Program-made: the position numbers and the translations under genes
Assembly (NCBI GenBank): GCA_026874595.1
Contig: CM049316.1
Coordinates: 16,389,839 to 16,453,838, forward strand
Source: Sipunculus nudus
Lineage: Eukaryota; Annelida; Sipuncula; Golfingiida; Sipunculidae
Length of the DNA stretch: 64,000 nucleotides
Direction: 5' to 3'
Shown: one piece after another, positions 11,924 through 22,650 of the stretch
How the letters are laid out: each line of letters begins with the position of its first letter
Position numbering within the stretch: the stretch's first letter is position 1
Notes under the pieces: generated by a model
Databases searched by the model: none
What the model was told of the DNA's origin: nothing
What the model saw: only the letters and a program-made list of their open reading frames with translations

Positions 11924-12991
11924 ATGACAACTCTTTTAGACATCAGTTTTCAACCACAATCACCATCTCCGATTAACGGACTGGTCAATAACACAGTCTG
12001 CATAAACAGCACTTGTGAAGAATCGGAAACATACTCAGATTTATATTACCTAGGTTATGAAATCTTCATTGATTTTTTATACGTATCCGTGATTGCTGGA
12101 AGTTTAGGAAACCTGTTTGCTATCATTGTTATGTTGTCTTCAAAAACTACACGGGAAAGTATACCTGGATTTCTCCTTATATGTCTGACTGCGTCGGATA
12201 CCTTATTTTTAGTTTTCGTTAGGATTCGTTTCGCTGGATTTAACCTACCGGTGTGCATCATCAGTTCCATCATTGAGGAAACTGCTAAGATTATATCAAG
12301 TGTTCTCATAGTAATCATAAGCATGACACGATACTTGGCTGTTGCTTATCCTCTGCAATGTCTCTGGGTATCAAGCTACAAGAAAATGTTAATAATCGTA
12401 ACTGTAGTAGCTATCATTAGTTTGGGACTGTCATCTGGATTCGCATTTGTTTCTTCCCACGATAATGATATCGGCTGTTATGTACGTGAGGATCGTGTGA
12501 ACGCATATTTCATATTTGCTGCTGTGGTACACATTGGAATATGTAACTTTGTGTTTAGTGTAATTATACTCATATTTTCCGTGCTGACAATCAAAACCAT
12601 CTCAAAATTGTCCATCGAGCTCCCAACCACAACTGCATCGAATCTATCTAACGTAAGACATCAGCAGGAGAATAAAATTACAAAATTTCTGCTGCTCATT
12701 ACATTGTCTTACGTGGCTATGCATCTACCGTACGCAATTCTATGGGCTATTGATTATCAGTTAAACGGCGAGAACCCGATACTGTATTTTGCGTCGAGGA
12801 TTTTTCATTGTGTGTACACTTTTAGTTATTCCATCAATGTACTGCTGTACTGCATTGGCGGTGCTTCATTTAGAAAAGATACTGTCCGCCTGTTTAAGCG
12901 TCTTTCCTGCTGTCGTCAGATTGAACAGCATAAAGCAAACAAGACACGGCAGGATGGCGTGTCGAAGGAAATTATAAGTACTCGATTATGA
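11924..12991 (+). CDS. Receptor B: intact class A (rhodopsin-type) GPCR, 355 aa
   Basis: Single-exon seven-helix receptor. An open frame begins at TTG 11912, but the first ATG is 11924, so I use it. Sequons lie at N22 and N28. TM1 carries SLGNLFAIIVM (N63 is N1.50) and TM2 carries D92 (D2.50). C111 at the top of TM3 pairs in principle with C185 in ECL2. TM6 reads SYVAMHLPYAILW and TM7 SYSINVLLYC, followed by helix 8 SFRKD and a C329-C330 pair suited to palmitoylation. Motif changes: DRY is TRY (135-137), CWxP is MHLP (266-269), NPxxY is NVLLY (305-309), and there is no Trp in TM4. The ligand cannot be told from sequence. The style recalls the peptide-receptor-like expansions seen in molluscs (inference). 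Intact in a module whose second copy (locus D) is dead. Confidence 0.93.
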   Translation: MTTLLDISFQPQSPSPINGLVNNTVCINSTCEESETYSDLYYLGYEIFIDFLYVSVIAGSLGNLFAIIVMLSSKTTRESIPGFLLICLTASDTLFLVFVRIRFAGFNLPVCIISSIIEETAKIISSVLIVIISMTRYLAVAYPLQCLWVSSYKKMLIIVTVVAIISLGLSSGFAFVSSHDNDIGCYVREDRVNAYFIFAAVVHIGICNFVFSVIILIFSVLTIKTISKLSIELPTTTASNLSNVRHQQENKITKFLLLITLSYVAMHLPYAILWAIDYQLNGENPILYFASRIFHCVYTFSYSINVLLYCIGGASFRKDTVRLFKRLSCCRQIEQHKANKTRQDGVSKEIISTRL

Positions 12992-14329
12992 CTGTCATTA
13001 TCGCTGGCTCTGTGAAAACCTTATATTCTTCATCCTAATAATTTAATGAAAAAAAACTGAGATAATGTGGTGGAACTTTGGAATGATATACGGATTTGGC
13101 GTATTTCACAGGAGATGCTTAGTTCTGGTTTTGCAGCTGCCTATGTATTCCAGAAAAAATGGTCACTGCATACTGTTTAAAGACGTCTAGGACACACTTA
13201 AAGCCACATTTAGTGGAACAGAATCGTATTTGCACATTCACTATGTGAAGAAAAATAATAAATACATATGGGCATGCGCAAGAAAGTCCCGCTCTTTCCG
13301 CCTCCAATAGGGAACAAAGGCTCAATCGTTTGCGATTATGTGTCTAAAAAGAACTCCGGCCTAGGGCCAACGATGCTTATCAAAGCCTCTGTGTCATTGC
13401 ACTCTTATATGAACAACAAGACGACGATATTTGGTATGAAATCATAGTGAACTAATTTCAGTTATTCGTATCCAATTCAAAGGTTGGTAAGGCTTGTCTG
13501 GATGATACAGAAAACCAGGGAACGTAAACATTGTTTTTGTAATATCCATGCTTTTATTTATTTCATTAGTCTGTAAAACTTTATGGCGAAATGTATACAA
13601 TTTCAGAAACACCATATCAATCAAATTGAATATCTATTCAATTACCATCATGATGAAGAGTGCGTCAGCTTACAATTTTACTGGGTCTATTTTTTTATCT
13701 TTTACATGTAATGGATTTCACTTGCAAGCCCATATATGATACAGGTAAACTGTTTAACAGGCTATAAATGAAATGACTGAAAACTTCAGGCTCATTTATT
13801 CAAGCATTTCATGAAATGACTAAAATATTTTAATCAGTATCACACAATTTTGCCTGACATGTATTAGTCAAATAGTAAATCACCTAATCTCAATTCTATT
13901 TGCTCCATTTAGCGTTATACATGTTAGAATTTTTACAGAAGACGTATCCGTTCAATTACATTTTATTATTGTTTATAAAGGTTTTGAAGGTATAAATAAC
14001 AAACTAAGACCCTGTAATTGTTAACAACACAAAATCGCCCCCTATCTGCTCACGTCGTCCTGGCCTGATCAATTATGAGTGTTTTGTAAATCTACTAATT
14101 TGACATTCCACAATATATTACTGATCTGCTCATACTTGAGCAGCCTACATCGCTTGGGGTGCATGAGTTATCTATTTCTACTGATCTGCTCACATCCTGT
14201 AGTGATTCATTGTTGATATCCGGGGAATATGAGTTGGACAGAATTTTGTCCATCACTTGTAAATTGATGATGACAACTGAACTGCTGCAGGTTGTCGCTA
14301 GTGAAAATGGCTGATTACCTTTTAGTCGC
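12992..14329 (+). repeat. 3' flank of receptor B, shared with the flank of D
   Basis: 13130-13860 matches 19855-20560. 13970-14320 matches 22310-22640 (GATCAATTATGAGTGTTTTGTAAATCTACT in near-identical form). It carries the palindrome CATTTCATGAAATG at 13805-13818. No gene seen. Confidence 0.7.
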
Positions 14330-16052
14330 ACCCACGAAACGTCCACGGTCCTATAAGATAAATAGTTATGTAATGAGCTGGTAAGGACTGAATGTCGCAT
14401 ATTTTAATTATAAGCTTTTCGCAGGGACTTTTCTTTATGTGTTTCATAATATAAAGATTATTTGTGCTGGGATTCTCTAGGATGTCTTCCAAAAAAGTCA
14501 GCAAATTATGGCAAATTATGCTTTCTAAGATATTACATTAAGACATACGTATTTGAAAAAAAGGCGGGCCACAAAGTGAGCCCACAAAGTGAACGAACTC
14601 TGAGTGAGAATTTTTTTATATAAAAACATGGTTAACACATCGTGGTTCCTTCAGTGATGCCAATATAATATGTAACGTTTTTATATAATAATCTTATACC
14701 GAGAAAATACTTTGAAGAAATTATATGACCATAGCAACGTGAAAGATATTTTGTATTACATGAAGTTCAAAGGACTTCATGAATAACGATGTTTTTAGTG
14801 AGTCAAGTCTTTCGGCAGACATGTATGTCGTTGAACGTTCTTTCGGAAGGAAACGCAACGTATTTCTGTCAGGTTCAGGTCAGTAGATTCCAACAGTATT
14901 AAACATTTGATCTGAGCTTTGTTGGTTGTCGTGGAAAAACAGGTCTGATCGAAAACTTATAACACTGCCAGCTAAAAGGCGGGTTAATATCTTCCCTGAA
15001 TGTCTATGGCAACAAAATAACTTTAACCTTGGTTCATTGCTTTGTCCCTTACCAAATTAAAAAATAAACATAATGTACGGATTCTGGTTGAAATCCGAAA
15101 GTTAGGGTAAAGCTGTATTTGCAGTTTATTAAATTTTGGAGGTAATCGAATCTTCATAATATTTTTTTCTTATACACCATTTTGATAACGGATTCCTTTG
15201 TCCTTGTTTTGAAGCCGCCCATTCGTACTGATATGTTTTGCCAATCGTCAGGTGTACCTATGTTATGTATACATGAAACGTGTACACATGAACGCAAGAC
15301 TGATAAGGAAATTCTAGTTTGTAGGTTTGTAGGCTACGACTACAGAATCTACTTTGATAATGTAATACCATACAGTTTGAAGGCGAACTGGTATCATGTT
15401 TTATGTTTCTATGTCCCTGGAGATTGCGGATCTTTAAAATATACATAGACCATCCCCCCCCCCCCCCCCATTTTTCCAAACAACCAATAAAGTGGTCAAA
15501 CTATTAAAACCAGGGTTTATCATGGAAACATACTTATGAATGTATCAATATCATCACACCTGTTTAAACCCATAACAAGTGTGCCGAGCGCTTGTCGTGT
15601 AACTGGTCTCAGTTCTCTCAATAGACCCAATTGAAAAACTCTCGCATTTAAAAGTGGGACCACATTGCCTTTGTATAGCGCTTGGATAAAAATCCTTTAC
15701 AACGGATTGAGTGAGTACGATTTCTTTAGTGGTGATATAATGGATATTCGGGCCAAGTGGGCTTACAGACGACCCGCTTGACCGTATTTTACCCGGCTCC
15801 GGCAGGACATGGTCTTTTGCCATGGTCTTAACAAGCCAGTGGCCTCGAAATGCCAGAAAATCCACAAGGAGCCTCCTGAAAAAGCGTGACATGCCTGGAG
15901 GACCTAGAAGCACAAAAGACATAGAGGTACCTTACAGAGAAATATTTAAAATATTAATTATGTAGCTTTATAGGAAATAATCCCACAAACGAAAAAAAAC
16001 TTGTCCTAGAAGAGCGCACCAATGATACGTGTGCGGAATTCGGAGAATCAAA
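14330..16052 (-). repeat. Dispersed 1.7-kb repeat family R1, copy 1 (minus orientation)
   Basis: Its reverse complement matches 35590-37232 along its length. Landmarks (given on minus) run from the TCCGCACACGT block through a poly-G run, then GACCTGAACCTGACAG, to CATAAAG and the fixed end near CGTGG. A 122-codon frame (15554-15922, minus) covers a GC-richer part; copy 2 keeps partial similarity there but not an open frame. I do not recognise the protein. No reverse transcriptase, transposase or terminal repeats seen. Confidence 0.65.
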
Positions 16053-16082
16053 TTAGTGAAAATATTCACTAATTAATTGAAG

Positions 16083-16391
16083 CAGACAAGTAAGAGGAAA
16101 ACTAATGTTGACATGCAAATTGTTTCCAATAAAACCACCACTATCATCTCTTGAGATAAATGGATTTCTTAAAATATAGTACAGAAGCTAATGGTACAAG
16201 CATAGCCTTGAACTGTAAAAACAGCGCTGGTGAAGATAACGGAAAGTACTCGCAAATACATACCCTTGGAAATAGCATCTTCATTAATTTGTTGTATGTG
16301 TCATTTGTTGTGGGTTGCTTAGGAAACTTGTTCGCCATCATTTTAATGTTGTCATTAAAAAGAACAAGGAACAGTGTACCTGATCGAAGAA
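16083..16391 (+). pseudogene. Receptor C: truncated class A GPCR (N-terminus and TM1 only)
   Basis: True ATG at 16160, after a leader region matching locus A (CCACCACTATCATCTCTTGAGA). It codes for an N-terminus, then FVVGCLGNLFAIILM (TM1) and RTRNSVP of ICL1. Homology stops abruptly after 16391, where receptors A, B, D and F continue with Gly-Phe-Leu-Leu; here the frame runs into unrelated sequence and stops at 16408. TM2 to TM7 are gone. Homology to the module resumes only near 16980, downstream of where the receptor should end. A deletion with filler, or an insertion-deletion, removed most of the gene. Confidence 0.85.
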
Positions 16392-16519
16392 AAGGGAAGC
16401 AACTATAAGAAGCAGATGTCCTCTACCAAGCGCACCCGACTTTAACCAATCGCATAATAAACCATACTTCTAAATAACTAGGAACTACCAGCTCCTTGTG
16501 TTTATATGCAGTCAGCTGA

Positions 16520-16567
<48 letters not shown>

Positions 16568-16975
16568 TTGTGACTTAAAGTGTAGTAGCCTTGCCAGATA
16601 CCCTACGGTGTCTTGATTTATGTAGCAGATTGCTTGGCAAAGATAAGTGATTAGGGATCAAAAAGTGTTACATTTAGATTTTTAGCGACGCAACCCCTAA
16701 TGTAATGACGTTCACCATTGTAATAATAATTATTACAATAGTGGTCGATAATGCAGGCAGAAATTTTTCCCTGACTCGTCGAGATTCTTTCAAACAATGA
16801 CATTACCTGAACAAAACCCACACAGTTCATACTCAGTATTGTGCACCCACTATTGTAATAACGGTCACTATTGTAATAAAAAATAGCCGCCACTTTTTTC
16901 TCACCACTGACGAGATAATTCTCTCGTCGTTAATCTAGAAATGTTAATCTACAATAGTAGTTGTACGACCCGGTC
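16392..16975. other. Filler sequence replacing the body of receptor C
   Basis: It has no counterpart in the first module copy. It contains an AT microsatellite (about 16521-16563) and a 23-bp palindrome, ATTGTAATAAT-A-ATTATTACAAT (about 16717-16739). The motif TATTGTAATAA recurs nearby (about 16851 and 16871). This looks like a small palindromic element, type unknown. Confidence 0.45.
16521..16563. repeat. (AT)n microsatellite
   Basis: Uninterrupted AT dinucleotides. Confidence 0.9.
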
Positions 16976-17606
16976 AATATATAATAACAGAAATATCCAA
17001 ATCTCTATAAAGTGAGCAAAATTATTGTAGGTTGACAGACTTGCCACCTTCAAAATGCTGCTCCATGTGTCGTTTTCCATTCAGTGAGTGAATGTCGTAT
17101 CATCTGGAGGTAAGGGAACTACTCTGGCTGCCACTAAAACATGGTACAGAATATCCAATATTATACCTTTCGTTCAATGTGCCCCGTAGTTTGTCTTCTG
17201 ATATAAGTGTGATCCGTTCACATTAGTCACAGGTAGTTGTGGTCTCGGGAATACAAACCATTGCATATGGTGTAAGGTTTTCCATCATGCAAAATCAACC
17301 ATGTGGAATGGCCTGCGTTACCTTCTAAGGGGTTGGTTAATTCTGACTTCTCAATTGCTTTCTTTTAGAACGCATATGATATATTTCATTCAACTAGTCC
17401 AACGGTGTTTAGGATAAATTGAACGAACTCTATATTCCATAGATGTAAGAAATTGACATTTTGGACATGCATTCACTCCCATTAAGAGTGAAGAGTATCT
17501 TATGACAAACAGAAAGCCTTATTAAGCTATGGGATTATATATAATTTTAGTTATATTTGTCATGTTAATGGCTAGTTACGAAATGTTGCCATATAATAAT
17601 TATATT

Positions 17607-17646
<40 letters not shown>

Positions 17647-18392
17647 GTAATAATAGTAATAATTATAATAACAGAAAATAAGATACTCTTTACTCAAATT
17701 TAAATCAATCTAAATGCAATATATTCTATAAGCTTGCCGATTTGAGTTTTGAACCGAGTTCTGCAGTAAAATTTGAGCAAATAACCCCTCCCCTGATCGA
17801 GAGGTTAAGATGTGGTACTGAAGATTCATTTTCTCTGTAAATAGTAGCGTTTGAGTTTTATTAAGTCTAAAACAGGAAAAAAGTAAATGTAGTAGATGGC
17901 TGAGTACACTTATATGGACAATTATTCTATCAAGTAATTTGTAATATATGCCCTCAAGAGAAACCTACTAGGTGCATGAAACACACACAGAGAGGTTATG
18001 GATAAAAACTAAATTAAAAGAAAGCGAAGACAACAGTTTGAAAGCCAGAATGGAATACACGATATAGCTAGGCAGCCAAAGTGATACACGCATTTTATGT
18101 TACACGTCACTGCTCGAATAACAGTCAACAGGAATGTGAGCTGCGTGAGCTTTGTGAGGCATCAGCATCACATTGAAAAAAAATATGTGAGACAGTAAAG
18201 AATTCTGACAAGGTACCGCAAGGTCAGTCTCAACGAATGACCATATATACTTGGAAACATCCAATTGGTCAGGTTTATCTAAATACCTGGTATAAGATGG
18301 CGGATGTATTGATTGATGAACAGAAGTATTCGAAGTGTTTTAAAGTATACTGAATTTTAATAAATGGATTATCTTATACTGACACACAGAGA
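16976..18392 (+). repeat. 5' flank of receptor D, duplicate of the receptor B flank
   Basis: Aligns with about 10170-11920, with many small indels and a lineage-specific (ATA)n tract at about 17609-17670. 18325-18392 aligns with the sequence just before the receptor B start, but the bases that would form the ATG and next four codons are missing. Confidence 0.7.
17609..17670. repeat. (AAT)n microsatellite
   Basis: About 20 AAT units, interrupted near the right end by AGT variants. Confidence 0.85.
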
Positions 18393-19445
18393 CATCAGTT
18401 TTCACCCCACAATCACCATCTCCGATTAACGGACTGGTCAATAACACAGTCTGCATAAACAGCACTTGTGAAGAATCGGAAACATACTCAGATTTATATT
18501 ACCTAAGGTATGAAATCTTCATTGATTTTTTTATACGTATCCGTGATTGCTGTAAGTTTAGGAAAACTGTTTGTTATCATTATCATTGTTATGTTGTCTT
18601 CAAAAACTACACGGAAAAGTATACCTGGATTCCTCCTTATATGTCTGACTGCGTCAGATACCTTATATTTAGTTTTCGTTAGGATTCGTTTCGCTGAATT
18701 TAACCTACCTGTGTGCATCATAAGTACCATTATTGAGGAACTTTCTAAGATTATATCAAGTGTTCTCATAGTTATCATAAGCATGATGCGTTTCATGGCT
18801 GTTGCCCATCCTCTGAAATATGTCTGGGTATCAAGTTACAAGAAAATTGTAATACTCGTTACTGTAGTATCTATCATTAGTTTAGGACTGGCATCTGGAT
18901 TCGCATTTGTTTTTTCCCACGAGGATGATTTCGGTTGTCCGTGACGATCGTGTGCACGAGTATTTCATATTTGCTGTTGTGGTACACATTTGAATATGTA
19001 GCTGTGTGTTCAGTGTAATTATACTCATATTTTCCGTGCTGTTAATCAAAACCAACACAAAATCGTCCATCCAGCTCCCAACCACAACTGCATCGAATCT
19101 ATCTAATGTAAGACGTGAGAAGAGAATTAAATTACAAAATTTCTGCTGCTCATTACTTTGTCTTACGTGGCTATGCATCTACCGTTCGCAATCATTTGGG
19201 CTATTGATTATCAGGTAAAAAGTGAAAACCCGATACTGTATTTTGCGTCGAAGATTTCTCATTATGTGTACACTTGCAGGTATTCCATCAATGTATTGCT
19301 GTACTGTATTGGCGGCGCTTCATTCAGAAAAGATACTGTCAGCCTGTTTAGGCGTCTTTCATGCTGTGGTCAGATTGCACAGTATAACGGAAACAGGGCA
19401 GGGCAGGATGTCGTGTCGAAGAAAAATCAAAGTACTCGATTATGA
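18393..19445 (+). pseudogene. Receptor pseudogene D (recent paralogue of receptor B)
   Basis: Near-identical to receptor B at nucleotide level over its whole length. Lesions seen by direct comparison: the start codon with the first five codons is deleted; one extra T in the T run near 18525 shifts the frame in TM1; a duplicated ATCATT adds two residues; several bases are lost in ECL2 near 18938; a TGA interrupts TM5 near 18991; and ICL3 is shifted near 19118. The C-terminal frame from TM6 to the stop (19158-19445) is still open and includes SINVLLYC and SFRKDTVSLFRR. With no start codon and several shifts it cannot make a full receptor. Confidence 0.92.
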
Positions 19446-19518
19446 CTGTCATTATTACTGGTTCGATAAAAACATTATATTCCTCATCCTAATAAGTTAA
19501 TGAAAAACATGATAAAAA

Positions 19519-19823
19519 GGTAAAAAGTGAAAACCCGATACTGTATTTTGCGTCGAAGATTTCTCATTGTGTGTACACTTGCAGTTATTCCATCAATGTA
19601 TTGCTGTACTGTATTGGTGGCGCTTCATTCAGAAAAGATACTGTCAGCCTGTTTAGGCGTCTTTCCTGCTGTGGTCAGATTGCAGAGTATAACGGAAACA
19701 GGGCAGGACAGGATGTCGTGTCGAAGAAAAATCAAAGTACTCGATTATGACTGTCATTATTGCTGGTTCGATAAAAACATTATATTCTTCATCCTAATAA
19801 GTTAATGAAAAACATGATACGTG
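19519..19823 (+). pseudogene. Tandem duplicate of the 3' end of receptor D
   Basis: 19214-19518 is repeated with few changes at 19519-19823 (period 305 bp). The copy starts in ECL3, keeps TM7, helix 8 and the C-terminus to TGA 19748-19750, and includes the same 3' flank up to AAAAACATGATA. There is no upstream receptor sequence in frame. Confidence 0.9.
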
Positions 19824-20660
19824 AAAAACTTGAGATACTGTGGTGGAACGTTAGGCTAGTTCTGGTTTTGTAGCTGCCTTTGTATTTCAGAACAAAAATG
19901 GTCATTGCATACCGTTTAAAGGCGTCATGGACACACTTAAAACCACAATAAGTATAAAAAAATTGTGGTGGTATATTCACTATGTGCAAAAGCATACTAC
20001 AAACATATACGCATATAAAACCTGCTCCTTCCGTCTCCGACAAATCGTTTGCGATTATGTGCCATAATAAACTATGAACTTTGGCTATCACAGCTTTTCA
20101 AAGCCCCTGGGTCATTGCATTCTTATATGAACCAGCAAGAGGATGCCAGGTTGTAAATTCGGAAAGTTGTATCCATTTTATATGTTGGCAACGCTAATCT
20201 GGATGATACAGAAAGTGATGTTAACATGGTTTTGGTAATATCTATGTTGGTATATACATGTATTTCATTAGTTTGTAAACCTTTATGGCGAATTGTAAAT
20301 AATTTCAGAAACACCATTAACCAAATTAAAACATCTGTTCAGTGTTCCATATAATGAAGAGTGCGTCTTCTTACTATTTGACTGGATCTAACTTTTACAT
20401 GAACTGGATTCCACATGCAAGCCCAGAAATATTACAGGCAAACTTTTTAACAGACTATACGTGAAATTGATGAAAACTTCAGGCTGATTCACTCATGCAT
20501 TTCATGAAATGACTACAATTTTTTAATCATTATTAAACATTTTGCCCGTGTTTTTGTCAAATAGTAAAGCAACCTTTTCTCGAATCGATTTGCTCTATTT
20601 CATGTTATAGCCAGCTCAGCCTGTCAATGATAGGATTTTGCAGAAGACGCATTTTCTCAT
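19824..20660 (+). repeat. 3' flank of receptor D, duplicate of the receptor B flank
   Basis: Aligns with 13100-13930 (TAGTTCTGGTTTTG, then CACACTTAAA, then the palindrome CATTTCATGAAATG at 20498-20511). No gene seen. Confidence 0.7.
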
Positions 20661-22302
20661 ATTCATTGCTTTCCGGAAATCTTAGATTTCGGCAAGCATG
20701 TTGGTCAGTTGCGTATGTCTGTTTGTTTGTCTGTCTGTCTGTCCCCAGCCTAAAATGCACAGTTTTGCAGCGATCGCTTTCAAACTTACACAGTTGATGT
20801 AGAACCGAAAGTCCCAGAAGCCTGTTGATTTTGTCATGATCGATCAAAGTTCAAGGTCATCAAAAGTTTGCAAAACGGGTTTTCCTTCATATCTCTGTCA
20901 CTATGAGTCGTATCTACTTCAACTGTAGCTCATTGTAATCGTCATTCCAAGGCCTTTCTTCTGGTGTATAGCTGTTTGAAATTTGCCGTAACCATGGTTA
21001 CGCTTTTATGGGAAAAGTCATGATATTTGAAAATAATGGGTCTTACTTTTCTAACTTTGTCAATTTAAAACTACAGAGGTCTGGTTTTTGGCATCAGGTA
21101 GCATCCAAGTAGTATACTATTTGATTTGATTATTCTTAAGTCTCGCAATATCTCGTACAATATCTCGTCAAACGAGATATTTCGAGATATCGCTTATTGA
21201 TGGCCTAGATTCCACAAGTATGCTGGAATCATTTTGAAAGTTATATATCTTATTTCTTAAACTAATATCTCGAAACAGATTTTCCATTTTCCTGATATGG
21301 CCACAAGGGGGCGCTGCACTGGAACTTCCCCAACATATGATTTTTGGGCGATATCTAAAAAATTATAACCCTCAATTACAGTAACTATCGCTTATTTTCT
21401 TTCTCTGAGTCTTCTCCATAACCTGTGTAAGTCATTTGTGTCCCTTTGTCAGTATGTCTGTCTGTTTGTCAGTTCTCCACAAATTCGCCTGCTTGCTGGT
21501 TTTGTCTATCATATAGCATTCTACAGGCAACGATTTTGTAGGAATCGCTTTGAACTGGTACATCTTATGTCTTACAGTTATATCTCGAAAAAGATTTTTC
21601 TTTTTCCATATATGGCCGCCAGGGGGGCGCTGCACTTTTACCTCCTACAAATATCATTATTTAGGCCATCTCTTCAAAACTCAAACCCCCAATTACGGAA
21701 ACTATAACTTATTTTCTTCCTCTAGATCATCTCCATAACCTGAGTAAGTCATCTGGTCTGAGCTTTTTGTCACTTTGTCAGTGTCTGTCTGTTCGTCAGT
21801 TCTCCTCGAATTCGCCTGCTTGCTTGTTCTTGCGTCTCAAATATAGCATTCTACAGGCCACAGTTTTGCAGGAACCCTTAAGAAACTGGTACATCTTATG
21901 CCAAAACCAATTATCACGAAAGGAATTTTTCAGTTTCGGGATATGGCCACTATGGGGCGCTGTACTAGAACCACTACAAGGTATCATTTTTTTTGCCATA
22001 TCTCCAAACCTGTGAACCTTATCTGCTAAACTATAATTATTTTGTTTCTAAATACCTTTTTCATATGATAATCTAGACACCTAATAGCTCAGATATGTCA
22101 GTATATATGTTGTTGTCAGCACTCTCGGCTTTCATGTTTTTATTTGTGATACTAGTATATGGCGTTCAACAAAACACAACTTCTCAGCAATCGCTCATAA
22201 AGTCACTGAATTGATAGAAAACCGACAGTTTGTTCTTTCTGTCCGTCTGTCTATCATTACAATTTCCGGCAAGCGTTCGACCTATGGTCGTCTAGTTTTA
22301 TT
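20661..22302 (+). mobile_element. Dispersed element R2 with ~325-bp internal units, inserted in the duplicated flank
   Basis: It is absent from the matching place in the first module copy: the flank breaks near 13945 and resumes with TTTTATTATTG at 22295. It starts around TTCCGGAAATCTTAGATTTC and ends TTTCCGGCAAGCGTTCGACC then GTCGTCTAG. Inside, a GTCTGTCTGT-containing unit recurs near 21438 and 21766 (period about 328), with weaker copies before and after. Each unit holds the conserved phrase TATGGCC then GGGGCGCTG (about 21297, 21612 and 21945). No coding capacity. Its insertion postdates the module duplication. Confidence 0.65.
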
Positions 22303-22650
22303 ATTGTGTATAAAGGGTTTGAAGTTATTTATAACAAACTAAGCTCATGTTGTTTGTTAACAACACATACTCGGTACTGATCTTCTCACATCGTGCTGGT
22401 CTCATCAATTATGAGTGTTTTGTAAATCTACTGAATTGCACGTTCCATAGTATATTACTAATCTGCTCATATTTGTGCAGCCTACAAATCTGCAGCCTGA
22501 TCTGCCCACAACCTGTATTGATTCATTGTTGAAGGAAGGGGTATTTGAGTTGCCCAGAATTTAGTCCATCACTTGTTAATTGTTGATGATGACTAAACAG
22601 CTGTCGGTTGTTCACTGGTGAAAAATGGCTGATGGCAATGTATTTAAATT
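22303..22650 (+). repeat. Distal end of the duplicated module, second copy
   Basis: Matches 13975-14320 (CAATTATGAGTGTTTTGTAA, then GATTCATTGTTGA, then GAAAAATGGCTGAT). Similarity to the first copy ends near 22635-22650. Confidence 0.65.

Noticed and set aside
12055-12324. 89-codon minus-strand frame
   Set aside because: Shadow of receptor B; the matching shadow at 18503-18796 lies over receptor D. No independent features.
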